Of a stretch of DNA of 64,000 bases, positions 61,079 through 64,000 are shown piece after piece; the stretch's first letter is position 1, and each line of letters opens with the position of its first letter. The stretch spans positions 3,166,001-3,230,000 of the forward strand of contig NC_009656.1 of assembly GCF_000017205.1 (NCBI RefSeq), in the 5' to 3' direction. The position numbers and the translations under genes are program-made. The notes below the pieces were generated by a model, which worked only from the letters and a program-made list of their open reading frames with translations, was not told the origin of the DNA and did no database searches. The DNA comes from Pseudomonas paraeruginosa PA7 (GTDB taxonomy: Bacteria; Pseudomonadota; Gammaproteobacteria; Pseudomonadales; Pseudomonadaceae).

Positions 61079-63337
61079 TCAGGGCGCCAGGACGAAGGCC
61101 AGCACATGGTCCCCGGCGCGGGTGCCCAGCGAGCCGTGGCCGCCGGCGACGATCACCAGGTACTGGCGTCCATCGCGCCCGCGGTAGCTCATCGGGCTGG
61201 CCTGGCCGCCTGCCGGAAGGCGCGCGCGCCAGAGTTCCTCGCCGGTGTCCAGGTCGTAGGCGCGCAGGTAGCGATCCAGGGTGCCGGCGTGGAATGCCAG
61301 CCCTCCGGCGGTGACCAGGCCTCCGCCGAGGCTGGGGACCCCAAGGGCGAATGGCAGCGGCAGCGGCGTGGCGTCGCGTACCGTGCCGCTGGGGCGGCGC
61401 CAGAGCAGGCGACCGCTGTCCAGCTCCAGGGCCATCACCTCGCCCCAGGGCGGGGCCTGGCACGGCAGGCCGAGCGGCGAGCGGAACGGCACGCCGTCGG
61501 CGCGATAGCGCGGTTCGCCCGGCGCGCCGGCGACCAGGCGCACGCGGAAGGCCATGTAGCTCGGGTTGAGGAAGGCGATGCGCCGGTGCGGGTCCAGCGC
61601 TACCCCGCCCCAGTTGAACACCCCGGCGCTGCCCGGATAGATCAGGCTGCCGGACTCGCCGGGTGGCGTATACGGACCCTCATAGCGCAGCCGGCGATAG
61701 GCCAGCCGGCAGAGCAACTGGTCCAGGGGGGTGACCCCCCACATGTCCCGCTCGCGCAGCGGCGGCGGGGAGAAGTCCAGGCTGGAGACCGGCTGGCTCG
61801 CTGCCGTGTGGTCGCCTTCGGCGGCGCCCGCCGGTGCCGGCACCTCGCGTACCGGCCAGAGCGGCTTGCCATTGCGCCGGTCGAGGACGAACAGGCTGCC
61901 CTGCTTGGTGGCCGCCAGCAGCGCCGGGATCCGCTGCCGCCCCCGGCGCAGTTCGAAGAGCGTCGGCTGGGCGGCGAGGTCACGGTCCCAGATATCGTGG
62001 CGGGTCGCCTGGAATACCCAGCGCGGCCGCCCGCTGGCGATCTCCAAAGCCACCACCGAGGAACTGTAACGCTCCGCCGCGGCGCTGCGCCGGCCGCCCC
62101 AGAAGTCCGGCTTGGCATTGCCGACGGGCAGGTAGGCCAGGCCAAGGCGCCGGTCGACGCTGATCGTCGACCAGACGTTCGGCGCGCCGCGCGGATACTG
62201 CTCGCCGGCGGCCAGCGGACGGCCGTCGACGCGGTCGTCGCCGTACCAGTTCCATACCAGGTGGCCGTCCTCCACGTCATAGGCGCGCAGCACGCCACTG
62301 GCGATCCGATGGGTGACATGGCCGCCGACCAGTACCAGGCCGCCGGCCAGCGCCGGCGGAGAGGTGGAGTAGTATTCGCCGGCCTGGAAGTCCGGCAGGC
62401 CGCGCGCCAGGTCCACCGTGCCGTCCTTGCCGAAGCCCCGGCAGGGCTTGCCACTGTCGGCATCGAGGGCGATCAGACGGGCGTCCGCGGTGGGCAGCAG
62501 CAGGCGGCGCGGACAACTGCCGCTGGAGGCCGGGCCGTGATGGTAGGCGAGCCCGCGGCAGGTCATGTGCGGCCAACTGCGGAAGCCGTCGGCGCGACGG
62601 CCGCGCAACTGCGGATCGAAGCGCCAGAGCTCGCGGCCGCTCTCCGCCTCCAGGGCGATCACCTGGCTATGCGGCGTGCACAGGTAGAGACGCCCGCCGA
62701 CCATCAGCGGGGTGTTTTCCGCGGTGGTCTCCAGCGGGTCGTCCGGACCTGGCAGGTCGCCACTGCGGTAGTGCCAGGCCAGTCGCAGGCGCCGCACGTT
62801 GCCGCGATCGATCTGACGCAGCGGCGAGTAACGCTGCCCGCCGGCGTCGCCCGCGTAGAAGCGCCACTCGCCATCCGCCGCACCCGTGGCGCCTGGCCCG
62901 GCCGCGCCATGGCTGACCGCCGGCAACTCCACGGATGGCCGCAGCAGCGCCAGGCTCGCCAGCAGCGCGACCAGGCCCAGGGCGCAGGCCAGCAGCGCGG
63001 CGTCGCGCGACGCGTGCCGACCACGCAGTCGGCGACGCAACGCCGGCAGGCAGAGCAGGCCGCCGAGCAGGAACCACAGGGCCAGGCGCGGCACCAGCTC
63101 CCACCAGCGCAGGCCGACTTCCCACCAGGCCCACAGGCAACTGCCCAGCAGCAGCGTCGCGTAGGCGGCCAGGGCCCGCGCCCGGCCATGCCAGAGGGCG
63201 ATGGCGCAGACCAGCAGTGCGCCGCCGGCGCACAGGTAGTAGGCGGAACCGTCGAGCAGCCACAACCAGGCGCCGCCGCCGAGCAGCCAGAGCGCGGCGA
63301 GCAGGAGCGGGACGGCGAGCAGGCGGTGGGTGCGCAT
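61079..63337 (-). CDS. Membrane-bound PQQ-dependent dehydrogenase (glucose/quinate/shikimate family)
   Basis: A 752-residue quinoprotein. Five hydrophobic helices in about the first 140 residues form the membrane anchor that passes electrons to ubiquinone. The rest is the periplasmic beta-propeller: GEWRFYAGDAGGQRYSPLRQI (in part: FYAGDAGGQRYSPL) near 155, then NTPLMVGGRLYLCTP, GRELWRFDP, VWSTISVD and repeated W-motif blades. Family members oxidise glucose or polyols with PQQ and calcium. The exact sugar is not readable. It is divergent from the zinc alcohol dehydrogenase gene. PQQ synthesis genes are elsewhere. Confidence 0.88.
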   Translation of the reverse strand: MRTHRLLAVPLLLAALWLLGGGAWLWLLDGSAYYLCAGGALLVCAIALWHGRARALAAYATLLLGSCLWAWWEVGLRWWELVPRLALWFLLGGLLCLPALRRRLRGRHASRDAALLACALGLVALLASLALLRPSVELPAVSHGAAGPGATGAADGEWRFYAGDAGGQRYSPLRQIDRGNVRRLRLAWHYRSGDLPGPDDPLETTAENTPLMVGGRLYLCTPHSQVIALEAESGRELWRFDPQLRGRRADGFRSWPHMTCRGLAYHHGPASSGSCPRRLLLPTADARLIALDADSGKPCRGFGKDGTVDLARGLPDFQAGEYYSTSPPALAGGLVLVGGHVTHRIASGVLRAYDVEDGHLVWNWYGDDRVDGRPLAAGEQYPRGAPNVWSTISVDRRLGLAYLPVGNAKPDFWGGRRSAAAERYSSSVVALEIASGRPRWVFQATRHDIWDRDLAAQPTLFELRRGRQRIPALLAATKQGSLFVLDRRNGKPLWPVREVPAPAGAAEGDHTAASQPVSSLDFSPPPLRERDMWGVTPLDQLLCRLAYRRLRYEGPYTPPGESGSLIYPGSAGVFNWGGVALDPHRRIAFLNPSYMAFRVRLVAGAPGEPRYRADGVPFRSPLGLPCQAPPWGEVMALELDSGRLLWRRPSGTVRDATPLPLPFALGVPSLGGGLVTAGGLAFHAGTLDRYLRAYDLDTGEELWRARLPAGGQASPMSYRGRDGRQYLVIVAGGHGSLGTRAGDHVLAFVLAP

Positions 63338-63488
63338 GGGAAAGCCTCCGGTCCGGTCCCGTCATCCGACCGCGTGCCTGCCGCGTCGTTGAATGCGCGG
63401 GACCGACGGTGCCCGCCCGTCCCGGCGAATGAACTCCAGCGAGCGGGCGTGCGCCCCATCTGCATCAGCCACGGCCAGGAGCACCGCC

Positions 63489-64000
63489 ATGCGCGCCCTC
63501 ACCTTCCACGGCAGCCACGACGTCCGCATCGAACGGGTCGCCGAGCCCCGCCTGCAGGAGCCCGACGACCTGCTGCTGCGAGTGACCGCCACCGCCATCT
63601 GCGGCTCGGACCTGCATTTGTATCGCGGCAAGATCCCCCTGGTCGAACAGGGCGATATCCTCGGCCACGAGTTCATGGGCATCGTCGAGGAAGTCGGCCC
63701 GGCCGTCACCGCCGTGCGCCCCGGCGACCGCGTGGTGGTGCCCTTCGTGATCGCCTGCGGCGAGTGCTTCTTCTGCCGCCTGAACCTGCATGCCGCCTGC
63801 GAGACCAGCAACCCCGGGCGTGGCGCGATCCTCAACAAGAAGCAGATTCCGCCGGGCGCGGCACTCTACGGCTACAGCCACCTGTATGGTGGCGTGCCGG
63901 GCGGACAGGCCGAATACGTCCGGGTGCCCAAGGCCAACAGCGGGCCCCTGGTGATTCCCGACGCCCTGGATGACGAACGCGTACTGTTCCTCAGCGACAT
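63489..64000 (+). CDS. Zinc-dependent alcohol dehydrogenase, N-terminal part
   Basis: The frame runs from the ATG at 63489 to the right edge, about 170 residues. Zinc-binding motifs are ICGSDLHLY near residue 38 (catalytic zinc) with [12 protein letters not shown] near 59, and the structural-zinc region [15 protein letters not shown] near 93 that holds the cysteines. This is the start of a medium-chain threonine/formaldehyde-type dehydrogenase; the NAD domain lies outside the window. It is divergent from the PQQ dehydrogenase gene. I recall it as PA2188. Only the first half can be assessed. Confidence 0.88.
   Translation, partial: MRALTFHGSHDVRIERVAEPRLQEPDDLLLRVTATAICGSDLHLYRGKIPLVEQGDILGHEFMGIVEEVGPAVTAVRPGDRVVVPFVIACGECFFCRLNLHAACETSNPGRGAILNKKQIPPGAALYGYSHLYGGVPGGQAEYVRVPKANSGPLVIPDALDDERVLFLSD

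Noticed and set aside
61016-63973. A 985-codon plus-strand frame opposite the PQQ dehydrogenase.
   Set aside because: High GC leaves antisense frames open; the minus-strand product has clear quinoprotein motifs and the plus-strand one has none.

Overview
The window is Pseudomonas aeruginosa-group chromosome. Roughly 14,500-64,000 is GC-rich with uniform Pseudomonas codon use. It carries hcnABC and, around it, a gene order that I recall from strain PAO1 as about PA2188-PA2217; those locus numbers are from memory and no search was run. Several PAO1 segments are absent or replaced (exoY is not seen), which suggests a divergent lineage, possibly PA7-like / P. paraeruginosa.

Region 1, about 1-14,500, is accessory DNA. 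It starts with the tail of a phage Gp37/Gp68-family gene and its usual partner tcmP. An AT-rich four-gene operon follows (2004-5531): a homospermidine-synthase-like dehydrogenase, a ferritin-like diiron enzyme, an EamA exporter and a GNAT acetyltransferase. It looks like a small-molecule pathway that I cannot match to a described one. Next is one end of a Tn4652-like Tn3-family transposon (tnpC, tnpA). Its terminal repeat contains a nested IS256-family element flanked by a perfect 9-bp duplication. The transposon end cuts the 3' end of a nuclease-STAND NTPase gene resembling Avs/Cap4-type phage defence, so the stop codon of that gene lies inside the transposon repeat. A decayed second tnpC lies beyond it.

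Region 2, 14,503-32,705, holds a LysR/MFS/lipoprotein-hydrolase group and then a large acid-sugar catabolic locus: ketoglutarate-semialdehyde dehydrogenase, an AraD1-type FAH enzyme, an acid-sugar dehydratase of the enolase superfamily, two ACS-type MFS carriers, an OprD-family porin, PdxA2, an amidohydrolase lactonase, a TctCBA tripartite transporter and a LysR regulator. Three matched inverted octamer pairs, all with exactly 35 bp between the octamers, sit at three promoters of this locus and probably define its regulon.

Region 3, 32,787-46,010, has a small lipoprotein and an amino-acid ABC transporter that lacks an ATPase gene. It then has an NIS-siderophore operon in vibrioferrin order (ATP-grasp, NIS synthetase, MFS, NIS synthetase, PLP decarboxylase), preceded by a TonB receptor and an SbnG-like citrate synthase, with a Fur-type promoter.

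Region 4, 46,007-64,000, has an orphan DUF1911 immunity-like protein, a CSS-EAL c-di-GMP phosphodiesterase, two oxidoreductases with a TetR regulator and twin operators, and hcnABC with visible LasR/RhlR, ANR and RsmA-type sites. Two overlapping GH13 genes follow, then a stress-type group: SDR, CBS protein, secreted peptide, KGG-repeat protein, ClpP-like protein, PQQ dehydrogenase and a partial zinc alcohol dehydrogenase. No tRNA, rRNA or CRISPR array was seen.
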